Source: Mytilus californianus (taxonomy: Eukaryota > Mollusca > Bivalvia > Mytilida > Mytilidae). Taken from it: a stretch of 64,000 nucleotides of DNA. Location of the stretch: contig NW_026262735.1 of assembly GCF_021869535.1 (NCBI RefSeq), forward strand, positions 558,001 to 622,000, in the 5' to 3' direction. Numbering within the stretch: the stretch's first letter is position 1; each line of letters opens with the position of its first letter. Made by a program: the position numbers and the translations under genes. The notes below the pieces were generated by a model that did no database searches, was not told the DNA's origin, and saw nothing but the letters and a program-made list of their open reading frames with translations. Shown here one piece after another: positions 33,697 to 44,883 of this stretch.

Positions 33697-35843
33697 TTGA
33701 TTGATTGTTGGTTGCTTTACGCCGCATTAGCACAACAAGGCTATATCGCGGCGAGAGCTAATTCGAATATTTTTTACAATTTAAAGCATATTCTTAAAAT
33801 CAGACAAAAGGTCCTTCAATAAACTAAATTTCTAGATTAAAGCAAATTGATTATTTACAAATAAAAATGAACATTAAGATAACGTGATAAAAATTTTAAA
33901 TCGTTTTAAATATAATAACATTTTTTATATTTTAGAATATATTCCAACTTCTTTTAAAAATGAAACAATATTTGTAAATGAAACATTATTAAATAAATCA
34001 TACATATTATTGACATTGAAATGCTTCTTACGAATATCAGCAAAGTCAATACAATTGATTAAAACATGTTTAATAGTATACTTGCAGTTGCAAGGTATAC
34101 ATTGTGGTTCTACTTCATTTTTTAAAAGATATTCGTGTGTTATTCTAGTATGACCAATACGACATCTAGAAATAACACACTGATCTTTTCTGCACATAAA
34201 ATTATTGAAAGGTTTACATAAATTAGGTTTAATTTCATGTAATTTATTACCATCTTTTTTACTCCATTCACTTTTCAATATATTAAAAACATATTCTCTA
34301 ATATTAGATTTAAAATCGGTATATGGTATATCACAGTTAGATAAAGGGTCACCCAGGGCATTCTTTGCCTCAAGGTCTACAGCTGTGTTTCCAAGGATTC
34401 CAACATGACTCGGCACCCATAGAAATAATATTTCTTTAAGAAGAATTTTTAAATTCCTCATTACATATAAAATTTTGAGAATTGTTGGGTTTTTAATTTT
34501 AGTATTTTGTATAGCTTGTAAGCATGAAAGTGAATCAGAACATATAATAAATTTGGATTTATCTGAAGAAGCAATAAATTTCAAAGCCAAAATTATTGCT
34601 TCTGCTTCAGCAGTAAAGATCGATGCATCAGATGGCAAACGGAGAGTTGCAGCTCTGTCCCTGAAGACAGCAGCAGATGCAACTCTGTCACCATCTTTTG
34701 ATCCATCAGTATAGACAGTTGAAAAATCTGAATAATTGGCTTTGATTTCAGCATAGTGTTGCTGAATTAAAAGAGGATTTGTTTTATTTTTATTGTGTTC
34801 ACGGAGATCAAATATCATTTTTGGTTTGGGAAGTTCCCATGGAGGACATTTGCAAGTTTCAACTTGAGCAACAGATTTTAAATCAAAAGAAGCTAAATGT
34901 GGTTTTAAACGTATACCTAACGGAGGAATTTTATTTTCATGTTTTGCAAAAATATCTTCATAAATTGGATTAAAAACACAGCTGTAGGCAGGATTATCTG
35001 AGTAGGCTTTTAGTTTGACAGCATATTGAAGTCCAAGCTTCAAACGTCTGTTAGAGAGTGAGTGCTCATCAGCCTCTACATACAGACTCTCAACTGGTGA
35101 GGTTTTAAATGCGCCAAGACAGAGACGCAAACCCTGATGATGCACAGCATCGAGAATCTGTATGTAGGACTTCCTTACAGAGCCATACACTATAGAGCCA
35201 TAATCTAGTTTAGATCTAACTAGAGATCTATATAAATTAAGTAAAATGTTGCGATCAGCACCCCAGTCGGTGCTGCCGACAACTTTTAAAATATCTAATG
35301 CTTTTAAACATTTCGATTTTAACATTTTGATATGGGGTAGAAAGGTTAACTTTTTATCGAAAATTAACCCAAGAAATTTGGTTTCATCAACCATTTTAAT
35401 TGGGTTGCCGTACAAAGTGAGTTCTGGATCAAGATGCAATTTCCTTTTGTTACAAAAATGCATCCCGACCGTTTTTGAAATGGAAAATTTAAACCCATTC
35501 TCCGAGGCCCATTTTTCAATTCTTCCAAGACATAACTGTAATTGTCTTTCTATGTTATTCATATTTTTGCCTCTATAACATATTAAAAAGTCATCAACAT
35601 ACAATGAACCTTCAATATTACTTTTTAAAACTTCAACAAGGCTGTTGATTTTAAGACTAAATAATGTAACAGATAAAATACTGCCCTGAGGGACACCCAT
35701 CTCTTGATCATACAGATCAGACATGGTTGAATTTACTCTAACATTAAATTGTCTGTTAGATAAAAAATTCGAAATAAAATTTGGCATATTGCCTTTCAAC
35801 CCCATATTAAACAGATCTTTTAAAATACCATACTTCCATGCAG
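33697..35843 (-). mobile_element. 5'-truncated I/Nimb-type LINE with perfect target duplication
   Basis: The element is flanked by TAGCATGATGA at 33686-33696 and 35844-35854, a perfect 11-bp target duplication. It is truncated in the RT at its 5' end (35843) and ends in the 3' tail GCGTAAAGCAACCAACAATC plus ATCA repeats. That tail is shared, with one base different, by the SINE-like family of this window. Confidence 0.9.
33925..35805 (-). CDS. LINE pol: partial reverse transcriptase plus RNase H (I/Nimb-like)
   Basis: 626 open codons, the C-terminal part of a LINE ORF2; the frame is open upstream to the truncation at 35843. Visible are the RT motifs MGVPQGSILSV (36-46) and the catalytic YVDD (69-72), then a thumb-like region. 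An RNase H follows with YTDGSKDG (Asp 367), FTAEAEAI (Glu 400), CSDSLS (Asp 424), WVPSHVG and AVDLEA (Asp 477), i.e. the full catalytic acid set. A C-terminal knuckle CIPCNCKYTIKHVLINC ends the protein. RT plus RNase H in one LINE ORF points to the I group. The endonuclease and most RT fingers are lost with the truncation, so it is inactive, but the remaining frame is unbroken, which suggests a recent insertion. Confidence 0.9.
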   Translation of the reverse strand: MGLKGNMPNFISNFLSNRQFNVRVNSTMSDLYDQEMGVPQGSILSVTLFSLKINSLVEVLKSNIEGSLYVDDFLICYRGKNMNNIERQLQLCLGRIEKWASENGFKFSISKTVGMHFCNKRKLHLDPELTLYGNPIKMVDETKFLGLIFDKKLTFLPHIKMLKSKCLKALDILKVVGSTDWGADRNILLNLYRSLVRSKLDYGSIVYGSVRKSYIQILDAVHHQGLRLCLGAFKTSPVESLYVEADEHSLSNRRLKLGLQYAVKLKAYSDNPAYSCVFNPIYEDIFAKHENKIPPLGIRLKPHLASFDLKSVAQVETCKCPPWELPKPKMIFDLREHNKNKTNPLLIQQHYAEIKANYSDFSTVYTDGSKDGDRVASAAVFRDRAATLRLPSDASIFTAEAEAIILALKFIASSDKSKFIICSDSLSCLQAIQNTKIKNPTILKILYVMRNLKILLKEILFLWVPSHVGILGNTAVDLEAKNALGDPLSNCDIPYTDFKSNIREYVFNILKSEWSKKDGNKLHEIKPNLCKPFNNFMCRKDQCVISRCRIGHTRITHEYLLKNEVEPQCIPCNCKYTIKHVLINCIDFADIRKKHFNVNNMYDLFNNVSFTNIVSFLKEVGIYSKI

Positions 35844-35859
35844 TAGCATGATGAAATAT

Positions 35860-36560
35860 CTAACTAAGCTGAAATAAATAATTTCAATGATCATATTATA
35901 GCTAGTAAATAAAAACTGAAATATTTTTTATCCGTAATTTCATCTATTAAAAGAGTGAAATATGATACAGGATGCTATCATTCATTAATCTATAAAATGT
36001 ACAGGTAAGATTACAAATTTATCAATCACAGCTACAGATTAATTTACGACCTTCCAACAAGGTATTACACAGGTACATCACTGCAGGGGTAATTACAGTC
36101 AGGCGGATGTCCGACTAGTCCGTCTTCTTGTCCCATTGGGACATATATAGGAGCAAGACTTAAAATGAACTGTACATCTAAATTATTGTTGAAAGATTGA
36201 ACGAGTATATTTTAGTTTCAGAGAAGGCGATATGCAAACTTTTCAACCTCAATAAATAATTTTACGCAATATTTGCTTAATATCAAAGATCTTATTATGA
36301 CAAAAAAAAAATGAACAACGGCGATGTCTGTTTATAGTATGATTATAAAGTTAAGTGCTTTTCCTGTACTGGTTTATTTCAGTATGTTCATCTATGTTTG
36401 TTTGTTTGGTTTTTTTTTTCATTTATTGACTGAGGTTGAAAGGGGGAGACCTGAGATCTCGCCTGTCCGAAGCACAGAACCTCGTCATTGGTTATCCTAC
36501 GACAACTTCATATCTTGATTTTTCAGTAATTTGCAGAATCTGGTGTTAACAGCAGAAGTT
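35860..36560. other. Non-coding interval
   Basis: AT-rich, with poly-A (36302-36310) and poly-T (36412-36420) runs. No gene supported. Confidence 0.45.
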
Positions 36561-36573
36561 TCTGTTCGATTTA

Positions 36574-37141
36574 TCAACAACTATTATAGACTCTGGATAG
36601 TTTAAATATTTTTACGACAGATCTCGAAACGGTGGCTGACGGTTTTGAGTACGGTTTTCCACGGGTTTTCTTTTCTTTGATTGTCTTGAGGGCCCTTCTT
36701 TCTGCTTGGCGCCAACGTTTTTCATCCTCCGAATCTGATGCCAGGTCATCATTTTCGTATTCTCGGACTGTGGACCAGCCTGTTGGCGACTTGTCGGCAA
36801 TCCGATTTAATTTATTCCTTCTGTTGATTTTCAGGATAATTTTCAAATTGGTGATGACGGAAACTTCCGCGGGTGTGCGTTTCTGAAGTATCTGCAATTC
36901 CGATATCTTAATTGAAGGTATATTGAATCTGATTCCCCTCAAATTTCAGCTTAACGGACACGTCCTTCTTGAGCTTCTTAGCTAGGAAGGCGTTCACGGA
37001 GACTAACTCGTTCTTCAGAGAAGAAATCTTACTGACTTAATACGATGTAAAAAGTACAGAACTAGACTTGGCACCTGGAGCATGTACTGGTGGCTCGTGT
37101 AAAAACAAAGTATCCTCGTCGTCTGAGTGGTGTTCAGTCAT
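36574..37141 (-). pseudogene. Retroelement gag-like remnant (possibly DIRS-type)
   Basis: The minus strand from an ATG at 37139-37141 begins MTEHHSDDEDTLFLHE. After a stop and frame change it continues with SSLKNELVSVNAFLAKKLKK and a KFEGNQIQYTFN phrase, then (36574-36942) NRIADKSPTGWSTVREYEND, LASDSEDEKRWRQAERRAL and a basic tail. From memory, the order 'EGNxxQYxFN ... IADKSxxGWxTVxEYE ... LASDSEDEKR' is that of gag-like ORFs beside DIRS/tyrosine-recombinase retroelements in molluscs; I could not check this. At least two breaks disable it. Confidence 0.5.
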
Positions 37142-37767
37142 TATAACGAAACAAAACGTATGATACTAGGAAAGACAGAACATCGAATAACTTGTTAACA
37201 AAATATCTATTATTTATAATAAGAGATTCTGCACCAGAATTATGATCCTACCCTCATGTATACGGGTAGGATACCTGCATTGCAACATACAATAGCCAAA
37301 CAAACCAGGTATGCAAACATGTGCTTATCAACACCTGTTGAACATAAACAAACACAGACATGTGCTTCCGATAATATTAATAAACATATTATTCAGTACT
37401 GCGGTACTGGCATTAATTATAACAAACTATTTAAAATTGTCCGTTTTCTAAATTTTGAAATTATACTGAAATCAGGTAAAGTTAGCCTTATATGGATTAG
37501 GCTATTTTTTTGTCCTTTTGGTTTATAGCTCTGCAACGTTTTATATAATTATATAGTGGGAACAGGCCTAGAGATCTTGTGAAAATCAGGTCACAACCTA
37601 AGAAGCTGTAGACTTGTCGGAAAGTATTCAGATAAATATATATCAATTTAAATAAAAACTTGATGCTGACAAAGCTAACTTGATATAGGTATCTTCCGCT
37701 TATTTTTTTAAGAAAAAGGACGAGACGTTCTTTGATATACCCCTGGTTTATCAACTTTCTGCTCAGA

Positions 37768-38105
37768 CCGGCAGTAAAACCCTTGACAAAGTGGGGCGTC
37801 CGTTTGGCTGTGCGGGATGTATCAACTACGCAGCCACGTCCGGTCAGAATAGGGACGTTAAATCCGATGACTCGTGTAGAAAGAGTGCCACGCTCTCCGC
37901 ACGTTAAGAACCCTTGCAACAACTCTTTGTGGGGTCCGTAGGTGGCCAGTTGCAAGGCTAAATTTCGGTCCCTATCCAATATACTCTCATTTTCCAGTGG
38001 CAGTCCAAATTTCCCCGACCTACATCCCGGAGAGCCTCTATTACAACACCTTCCTATTGTATTTATTGTTAATTTGTTCTCGTCCTGAAAATGGATGAAA
38101 TATTT
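37768..38105 (+). mobile_element. SINE-like retroposon, both ends lost
   Basis: Starts inside the family at GACCGGCAGTAAAACCCTTG and ends near TGAAAATGGATGAAATATTTG, so it lacks the C-rich start and the TCAA tail. No flanking duplication. Confidence 0.8.
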
Positions 38106-38360
38106 GCCTGTGCTTATACATGTACCTGATGTAAACATTAATTCAACCATGGGTCACAATTCCACATCTGTAAACAATAAAAATAAAATTTAATGAGACA
38201 ATCTATGTTTTTATATATATTGGTTAAGCTTTAGGTTGTAGCACATTTTATTATTCGGAACTTTGGGCATGTTGTCTATGATATTGAATAAAAGAAGGAG
38301 ACCGTAACCTTTATATATCAATTAATCAGAATAAATAATTCATAAATCTTATTTACATAC

Positions 38361-38440
38361 AATTTTGTGTACACCTTTGTTAACATACTGATCTATATAC
38401 AATTTTGTGTACACCTTTGTTAACATACTGATCTATATTC
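38361..38440. repeat. 40-bp direct tandem duplication
   Basis: Two nearly identical units starting AATTTTGTGTACACCTTTGT at 38361 and 38401. Confidence 0.95.
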
Positions 38441-38704
38441 ATGTATCAACCTGTAAGCACAGGAAGTAAAAGTATACCTGAACTCATTGAATATCTGCAA
38501 CGGTTCCCTAATCAAAATCAATCATGTTGTAACTTCCATACTTTGTGCAATTGTCCGAAATGTCACATATTCCATAATCATCAAGTTCAATTTTGAAAAC
38601 CATTGTTGAATCTTGAAAATCGGAAAAATGAATGCTGAAAACGACTGTTAAATGTTCAAAACGAATGCTTAAAAGAAGTGTTACATTAAAAAAAAATTTC
38701 CGAT

Positions 38705-38805
38705 NNNNNNNNNNNNNNNNNNNNNNNNNNNNNNNNNNNNNNNNNNNNNNNNNNNNNNNNNNNNNNNNNNNNNNNNNNNNNNNNNNNNNNNNNNNNNNNN
38801 NNNNN
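38705..38805. other. Assembly gap (run of N)
   Basis: About 100 unknown bases, most likely a fixed-size placeholder between contigs. The true distance is unknown, and the ORF read across it is not meaningful. Confidence 0.99.
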
Positions 38806-39419
38806 CTTAAACATAACGGTTTCTTGTTTCGGACGTGTATTAAATTGGGCTACCATTGTTGGATACAGACGTCGGTTTGTGGGTCAAGGGAATGAAACTG
38901 CACGACTCCCCCTTTCTACCATTTGTTTATTACAATGATACAATCAAAGACACTTAGTTTCAATTTATTCTTGCAATTGAAACCCTCTCCACTAATCATG
39001 ATGATATTCAGAGTTCAGGCAGTAATACAAGATTAAGCACTTAAATTTTAACACGAATCAAAGCTGCGTTTCTTTCTTTTCCAAGGTGTTGAAATTTGAA
39101 GTAAATATAGAAATCAGGTCATGTACACAATGAGTATATGAATGTGGACGATTTTTTTTTCTTCAAATGAACAATAAGCTGACCACAAAATAACTTGAAT
39201 GTTATCGTGATATGTGTTTATTTCATAATAATAGCATGATGTTTAATTAATTCAACAGTTAATCACAGTTTTGATATTTTTATAACTGTATGTACTTAAA
39301 TTGTCTTATTCTATATTATTGAGAGAAGTATACAGGAAATCTTCATTTGGCTTGAAATGCTTCATGAGTAGAAACAGAGCAGATGTCGAATCGAAAGCTC
39401 TAAAAACAAATTAAATTGT

Positions 39420-39647
39420 AATACAATTTATTCCTTCTCAACCAAAATGTCTTCCAAGAAGTCCAACATATTGGTCAGAATCTGTCCCATATAGCCCAAC
39501 ACAGCAACTTGGAATAACTTTTGTCTGCTCCAAGATATTCATGGACACACAGAGTATATTGGCGGTATGCAGTATGTCTGTGACATCTATTGTAGTATCC
39601 ATTGCAACCTCCAGAACCACAGGGTCCAAAACAACAGTGTGAAAATC
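39420..39647 (-). CDS. Candidate terminal exon of a cysteine-rich protein
   Basis: A strong acceptor (TTTTTTCAATTTCAG) ends at 39648. The exon then reads, in one frame, HCCFGPCGSGGCNGYYNRCH and further to an LLCWAIWDRF end, stopping with TGA at 39475-39477. An AATAAA poly-A signal follows at 39427-39432, about 43 nt past the stop. Seven cysteines in about 57 residues and a Gly-rich start suggest a secreted disulfide-rich peptide, but no family is recognised. No signal-peptide exon is identified upstream. A second open frame (39438-39629) overlaps it, so the frame choice is an inference from composition. Confidence 0.45.
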
Positions 39648-39976
39648 CTGAAATTGAAAAAATGAAATAAATGAATACCTGGAAATTGTAAAAATACCAT
39701 GATTTTTTTCCCAATACAGCTGTGATGCGGAGGGTTGTAACTGTTGTATCTACATTTTAGGTTTTAAAGAGGAGTTTAAATACACGAAATACTGAAGTAT
39801 AGTACATAGTTATTACAAAATCGACCAAAGAAATATTGACCAGAAACGTCGTCCGCCATCTTTGGATATACGTAACGGCAGTTACGGAGATCACATTTAC
39901 CCCAGTGCGTATGTAATGCTTCTTGCCAGTTTTTTGGATTTCGTTGAATTACGAAAATTCTGAGTGTTTCAGTAAT

Positions 39977-40530
39977 TCAATGGATGAAACACATCACTTT
40001 GTCCTTTTCACTTTTCTGTAATAGTATGCACCGCTTTTCTATGTCATTGGCATAGTTTTCAAGATTTTCATCTTCGCGCATTCTACGGTCATAAAGCTGC
40101 GTCTCCAAAAGCCACTTTGGATGGATTCTGAAAGTGGTCCTTGAGGGATTTGAATAGGAATTCTGGATTTTCGACATAGCTACCAATCGCGTTTTTTAAT
40201 CCATTCAAGTGCGGATCCAGCAAGACGTAACTTTATGGCGTTGGATATCTTTGAAGGGTCTTTCCAATTGTTAAAATCCACCCAGGCACGGAAACGTTCT
40301 AACCACGAAATTGGATTGTCCGTTGGGAGTCCATTAAAGAGTATTGGGACAGAATGTCATGGAACTTCCACTATTTTGCATTTTATTGCCTAGGGATCGC
40401 AGTAACGATTGAATGTCGGTAAACTGTTGATTTAATTGAACTGTTGCATCATCCTCTACAGTAATGGAAACGTCCGCATTTTCGGCCATAATCCCTCTGG
40501 CATTTCTTAAATAGTACTTATAATTCATTC
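39977..40530 (-). pseudogene. Ty3/Gypsy-type gag remnant
   Basis: Three frames together give a retrotransposon gag order. MAENADVSITVEDD and a coiled stretch (QFTDIQSLLRSLGNKMQN) come first (40334-40490). Then ISWLERFRAWVDFNNW and LRLAGSALEW follow in another frame (about 40195-40330), and LYDRRMREDENLENYANDIE (39977-40186) comes last. These fit the capsid-like core that packages element RNA. At least two frameshifts and missing downstream parts (zinc knuckle, pol) make it a dead fragment. It ends at 39970 next to unrelated sequence. Confidence 0.7.
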
Positions 40531-42480
40531 ACTGCGTTTGGTTGAACGAAGTCGGGTTCCTCCACCAGATATTGCGTGGAACCTTTTGGTTATAACTTGT
40601 GGAAATAAGAGACTACATTTTATTGATGTTAACTATTCAAGTTAAATATCATAACTGAACTACATGACAACACATTCAAGAATACAACTGTGGTAAAAGG
40701 CTGACATACTCCTATTGCACATGGTCAAAATACACAAGATACCGGATACATAAGTACTTGCGGTTAAACCGCTGGCAAGCTTTAATTATACTTCCAAAAT
40801 GTCTGAATTAGTAAATAAAATTCTTTATCTTTAATCTATCAACATGTGATATATTTTTTTTACATGAAATAAATGATCGTAACAAAAGGTTCGACCCACT
40901 GGGCCTTGAGTCTCCATGACTGAAGAGATCTAGACAAGTAAGTTATTATAATTCAATAAGGTCTCTCAAAATATCAACACATGTAAATTGCAATAACACT
41001 ATGAAGTATCAAAGTCAACACTATACCCGTACAAAGAGCACTCAAATAAGTCTTTCAAAATATTGCATTGTAAATTAATGTAAAAGTTCTTATAAAAACA
41101 AACGGAATTATACCGTAAACTATTAAACTGTATCGTAATCTCTATAAATATTAAATTTGAAACCGCGAAATATAAAAACTCTCTAAATCAATTATTACCA
41201 AAAACACGCTGTGGAATAAGACTATTTATTTTTAGATAAAACAGGACAAGATAAAGAAACGAAGAATCACCCTGAGAAATAAAGCATATCGGTTTTACAC
41301 AAACCAAGTTGCAGTGTCTTATTCAGACATCGGGATATAATACACCCGTAAGCCCTGAATGATATAAACAAACAACGGCGGTTTTATTGAAACCAATATG
41401 TTGATTATGTCTTTAACAGACATTGGCTTTATACGATCAAGCGGCCAAATTAATAAAATATCTACTTTATATACTTATAACAGGTAAATAAAAAACAACT
41501 TAAACCAACCGCGTACTTCTATTCTTACTTGTATGTAAAAGTGCACTCGATAATACTTTAATCTAATCAACTATTGATTACTACAAAGAAGAAAAGAACA
41601 ACTTTTAATTATTTACATTATGTTAAACATCGAAACTCCTTACTGATTAACCAATAAAAATCAACTTTATTTTTTAATTAACCCGGATACGAACATGTAA
41701 GCAAAATAATAATCATGAAAATAAAATAGAAATAGAAATCAGCCATCCTACACACGATTTTGAATTTATAAAAAACGATTCCGCGACATTTCCCCAACTT
41801 AAAAACAAATTTCCAAAACTTATAATCAAATGTTTACATTCGAATATATAAAGAAAATTAAAGTCACATTTTAAAGTTTGAGTTGGTTAACACCAACATG
41901 CGGGTTTTTCTATCGACATCGTAGAATGTTGCCACAAGATCCCGTGACGCAAGTTTGTCTGGAGTTTCCAGTTCATTTAAGTGGGATGCTTCTTCACAAT
42001 CTCCTCTCGTTGTCGTTGTGCCACGTAGTACACATCTTCTATTTCTTCGATGGTATCATCCTAGAAGTCGGCAGGAGTTACACCAGTTATACATAGCCAT
42101 TAATGGTCCAGTTAATTTGGTTGAGAGGCATCCTATAGCTAACCCGAAGCGATCTTTTTGTTCTTCAAAAGTTTGTATCCAATCTTGTTGTTCTGCAGTT
42201 AATTTGGTAGTAAATAGTAGTGACAAATTTGAAGGAGACGAACAGACATTATCTGGATATTTTGCTTGTTAGACACATGTGGATGGCATACTTGGTGTTG
42301 GTAAAACATCATCAGTTTGGTCACCAATCCCATGATCCACTTATGAGTCCTCTTACTCATCTGTTTCTATATATGACGATTCGGACATGTATCCCGTACG
42401 TATTCGTTTCTAGTTTTCCCTGAATGTAGACGAGAGAATGTAGGACAACAAATTATAGGTCAATAAATTATAGGTCAATA
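40531..42480. other. Non-coding interval upstream of the gag remnant
   Basis: In the minus orientation this lies 5' of the Gypsy gag, so an LTR and leader could be here, but with no second LTR in the window no boundary can be set. Short plus ORFs at 41878-42423 overlap each other and carry no recognisable motif. Confidence 0.4.
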
Positions 42481-42490
42481 ATTTAGTTAC

Positions 42491-42603
42491 TTTTTGTACG
42501 TCACACAGGATATGGAAAATACATTTGTCGTTTCTAGTACGAAGGGGTGTAGTGCTACAGTTTCTGCATATCGTACAAGAAACATGGGTCATTCTTAAAC
42601 TTG
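42491..42603 (-). pseudogene. Downstream Cys-rich exon of the OB-fold-like gene remnant
   Basis: Acceptor GTGAAACAG precedes the exon and donor GTAACT follows at 42490. The frame reads MTHVSCTICRNCSTTPLRTR and CIFHILCDVQK, with four to five cysteines in CxxC-like spacing. It lies about 450 bp downstream of the exon at 43051-43464 in the same orientation and fits a zinc-containing module after the OB folds. The assignment rests on order and splice signals only. Confidence 0.4.
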
Positions 42604-42783
42604 CTGTTTCACGAATGAATTCAACAAAAACACTAAATGGAGGAAAAGCAACACTGTGCTACCTTTTGTGCCATTTGTTATGAAACAATAAGCGTCGTAT
42701 TACCATGCAAGATGTAAATGCAAACCGGATTTCTACAGACAATTACAGCGATCAGATACCAATATACGAACACATATTTTGTA

Positions 42784-42995
42784 TGTAAATATAGGAAGAT
42801 GTGGTTTGAGTGCCAATGAGACAACTCTCCATCCAAATAACAATTTATAAAAGTAAACCATTATAGGTCAAGGTACGGCCTTCAACACGGAGCCTTGGCT
42901 CACACCGAACAGCAAGCTATAAAGGGCCCCAAAAATTAGTAATGTAAAACCATTCAAACAGAAAAACCAGCGGTCTAATCTATATAAAACGAGAA
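42784..42995 (+). repeat. Dispersed mussel-type repeat (family M2) in the putative intron
   Basis: The block AGTGCCAATGAGACAACTCT, then CAAGGTACGGCCTTCAACAC and AAAGGGCCCC, is a repeat I associate with mussel genomes. It sits between the two OB-fold-like exons. Confidence 0.6.
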
Positions 42996-43050
42996 ACACG
43001 TATGAACAATTTTGTATGGTTTGTATTTAGATAGAAAACACAAAGCATAC

Positions 43051-43464
43051 CTGTACTATTAGTCCTTTAGTAGATATCATGCTACCAACTGGAACTGTAA
43101 GTGCCTCTCTTATCGTCATGAATGTAGCTGTTGGCGTGTATATCAACTATCTGGCCTGCCTTTCCTTTTCTCTGTCTACTGACACCTCACTTGTGTTTGA
43201 AAGTTTTGATTTATTGTTGATCATTACACTACCATTTCTGACACTGTAATTCCTGATAAGTATTGACTTTCCTTCAGCCATTCTTTCAGCCAAAGATAAG
43301 TCATACGGAACAGCCTTCTTTATACCGGATGTGTCAGCCATTGACATGGTCATGTATTGATTTCGAGCTTTGGATGTTATCAGCTGACTTGTGGCCACTA
43401 TCTTGACTTTAATTGGCGACGTGAACGGTGCAGACCTCTCTGTCAACTTTTCCAATGTGTTCGT
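43051..43464 (-). pseudogene. OB-fold-like exon with one premature stop
   Basis: A polypyrimidine acceptor (CCTTTTCTTTTCAG) and a good donor (ACAG|GTATGC, GT at 43050-43049) bound a 414-bp exon. One frame runs TNTLEKLTERSAPFT, then IKVKIVATSQL and YMTMSMADTSGIKKAVPYD, as in an OB-fold strand pattern (RPA-type). A single TAG at 43147-43149 interrupts it. The frame then continues as TPTATFMTIREALTVPVGSM up to the donor. OB folds bind single-stranded DNA or RNA. The gene family resembles expanded uncharacterised OB-fold proteins I recall from bivalves. Alternatively the stop is real and this is a shorter last coding exon. Confidence 0.45.
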
Positions 43465-44092
43465 CTGAAAAGAAAAGGACTCCTTATTGCTTGGTATACA
43501 ATATATGTAGTGCATTATTTAAAATTATGTTCAATTGCTGTACTACTGATATTTTATTGTTAAAACATGTGCGGTGCTCACTTTAACATGTATCAGTAAA
43601 CATATTTACACTTTTGGTATGCCAGTTAAATCCCGTTTACAAATGACCTTTTGACGTATTTTACAATATTTTATATTCATTCTGACGTCGTGATGCAACA
43701 TTTTACAGAAACTTGAAGTAGACTACCAAGTGTCTTACAGACCACTCTATGGAACAAAATGCTGTCGGGCAGTATATAATCCAAGCAAAATTGATAATAT
43801 TAATATAACATCATATGCAACTATTCAAGTCATAATTATGTTCGATAACTCTGCATGTAACTGGTTTAATTAGGATTATGTAAAATTTACTGGTTACCTA
43901 TGTGATGAATGAGTTTTAAAATGTAGTTATTTCACCTCGGTTAACATCCATTCGAGGTCTTGTTTTATAAATACAAAATAATATCGTACGATATTTCAAA
44001 TATGAATGAATTTAGTAATTAGAACATATTTCCACAATTTCTCCATCTGTTTTATTTAAATCGCAGTCTTCAATCATTGTTTTGTTGGTTAT

Positions 44093-44883
44093 TAAATGAT
44101 TTAATATATCTTCATTTTCCTCACAGAGGCTACACCACATGCCCCTTTCTTTCTCAAATTAAAGCCACTGCCGGCCAATTTTCATCCTATAAAAAATAAA
44201 AAATAAAAATATGGGGTCACCGATGGTTTATCTCACAATCTGCCTTTGAAAGAAGCATATATTTTTGTTGAGGTACTTTTTTTCTGTTGAACTAAAAAAA
44301 GAACTAAAGTACAGAAATCGCCTTAATTTTACAATATCTCCATTAAATGATTTAATATATCTTCATTTCTCAAAATAAAGCCACTGCCGGCCAATTTTCA
44401 TCCTATACTTAATAAAAAAAATAAAAATAAAAATATGGGGTCACCGTTCGTTTATCTCACAATCTGCCTTTGAAAGAAGCATATATTTTTGTTGAGGTAC
44501 TTTTTTTCTGTTGAACTAAAAAAAGAACTACTTTGAAAGAAGCATATATTTTTGTTGAGGTACTTTTTTTCTGTTGAACTAATAAAAGAACTAAAGTACA
44601 GAAATCGCCTTAATTTTACAATATCTCAATTAAATGATTTAATATATCTTCATTTTCATCACAGAGGCTACACCACATGCCCCTTTCTTTCTCAAATTAA
44701 AGCCACTGCTGGCCAATTTTCATCCTATACTTAATAAAAAAATTAAAATAAAAATATGGGGTCACCGTTCGTTTATCTCACAATCTGCCTTTGAAAGAAG
44801 CATATATTTTTGTTGAGGTACTTTTTTTCTGTTGAACTAAAAAAAGAACTTAAGTACAGAAATCGCCTAAATTTTACAATAGT
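44093..44883. repeat. Three tandem ~250-290-bp units
   Basis: Units start at about 44093, 44344 and 44632 with AAATGATTTAATATATCTTC and end with TTGTTGAGGTACTTTTTTTC, GAACTAAA and TTTTACAAT. The middle unit lacks the ACAGAGGCTACACCACATGC segment found in the outer two, but carries an extra internal direct duplication of about 66 bp (CTTTGAAAGAAGCATATATT...). Non-coding. Confidence 0.9.

Noticed and set aside
33691..33780. Calling the minus-strand tail near 33.7 kb another SINE copy
   Set aside because: It is continuous with the LINE ORF at 33925 and lies within the LINE's own 11-bp target duplication.
36574..36942. Reading this ORF as a host nuclear protein because of the acidic DSEDEKR motif
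   Set aside because: The adjoining upstream frame and several breaks fit a decayed retroelement gag better.
38632..38895. ORF across the run of N
   Set aside because: Frame across unknown sequence is meaningless.
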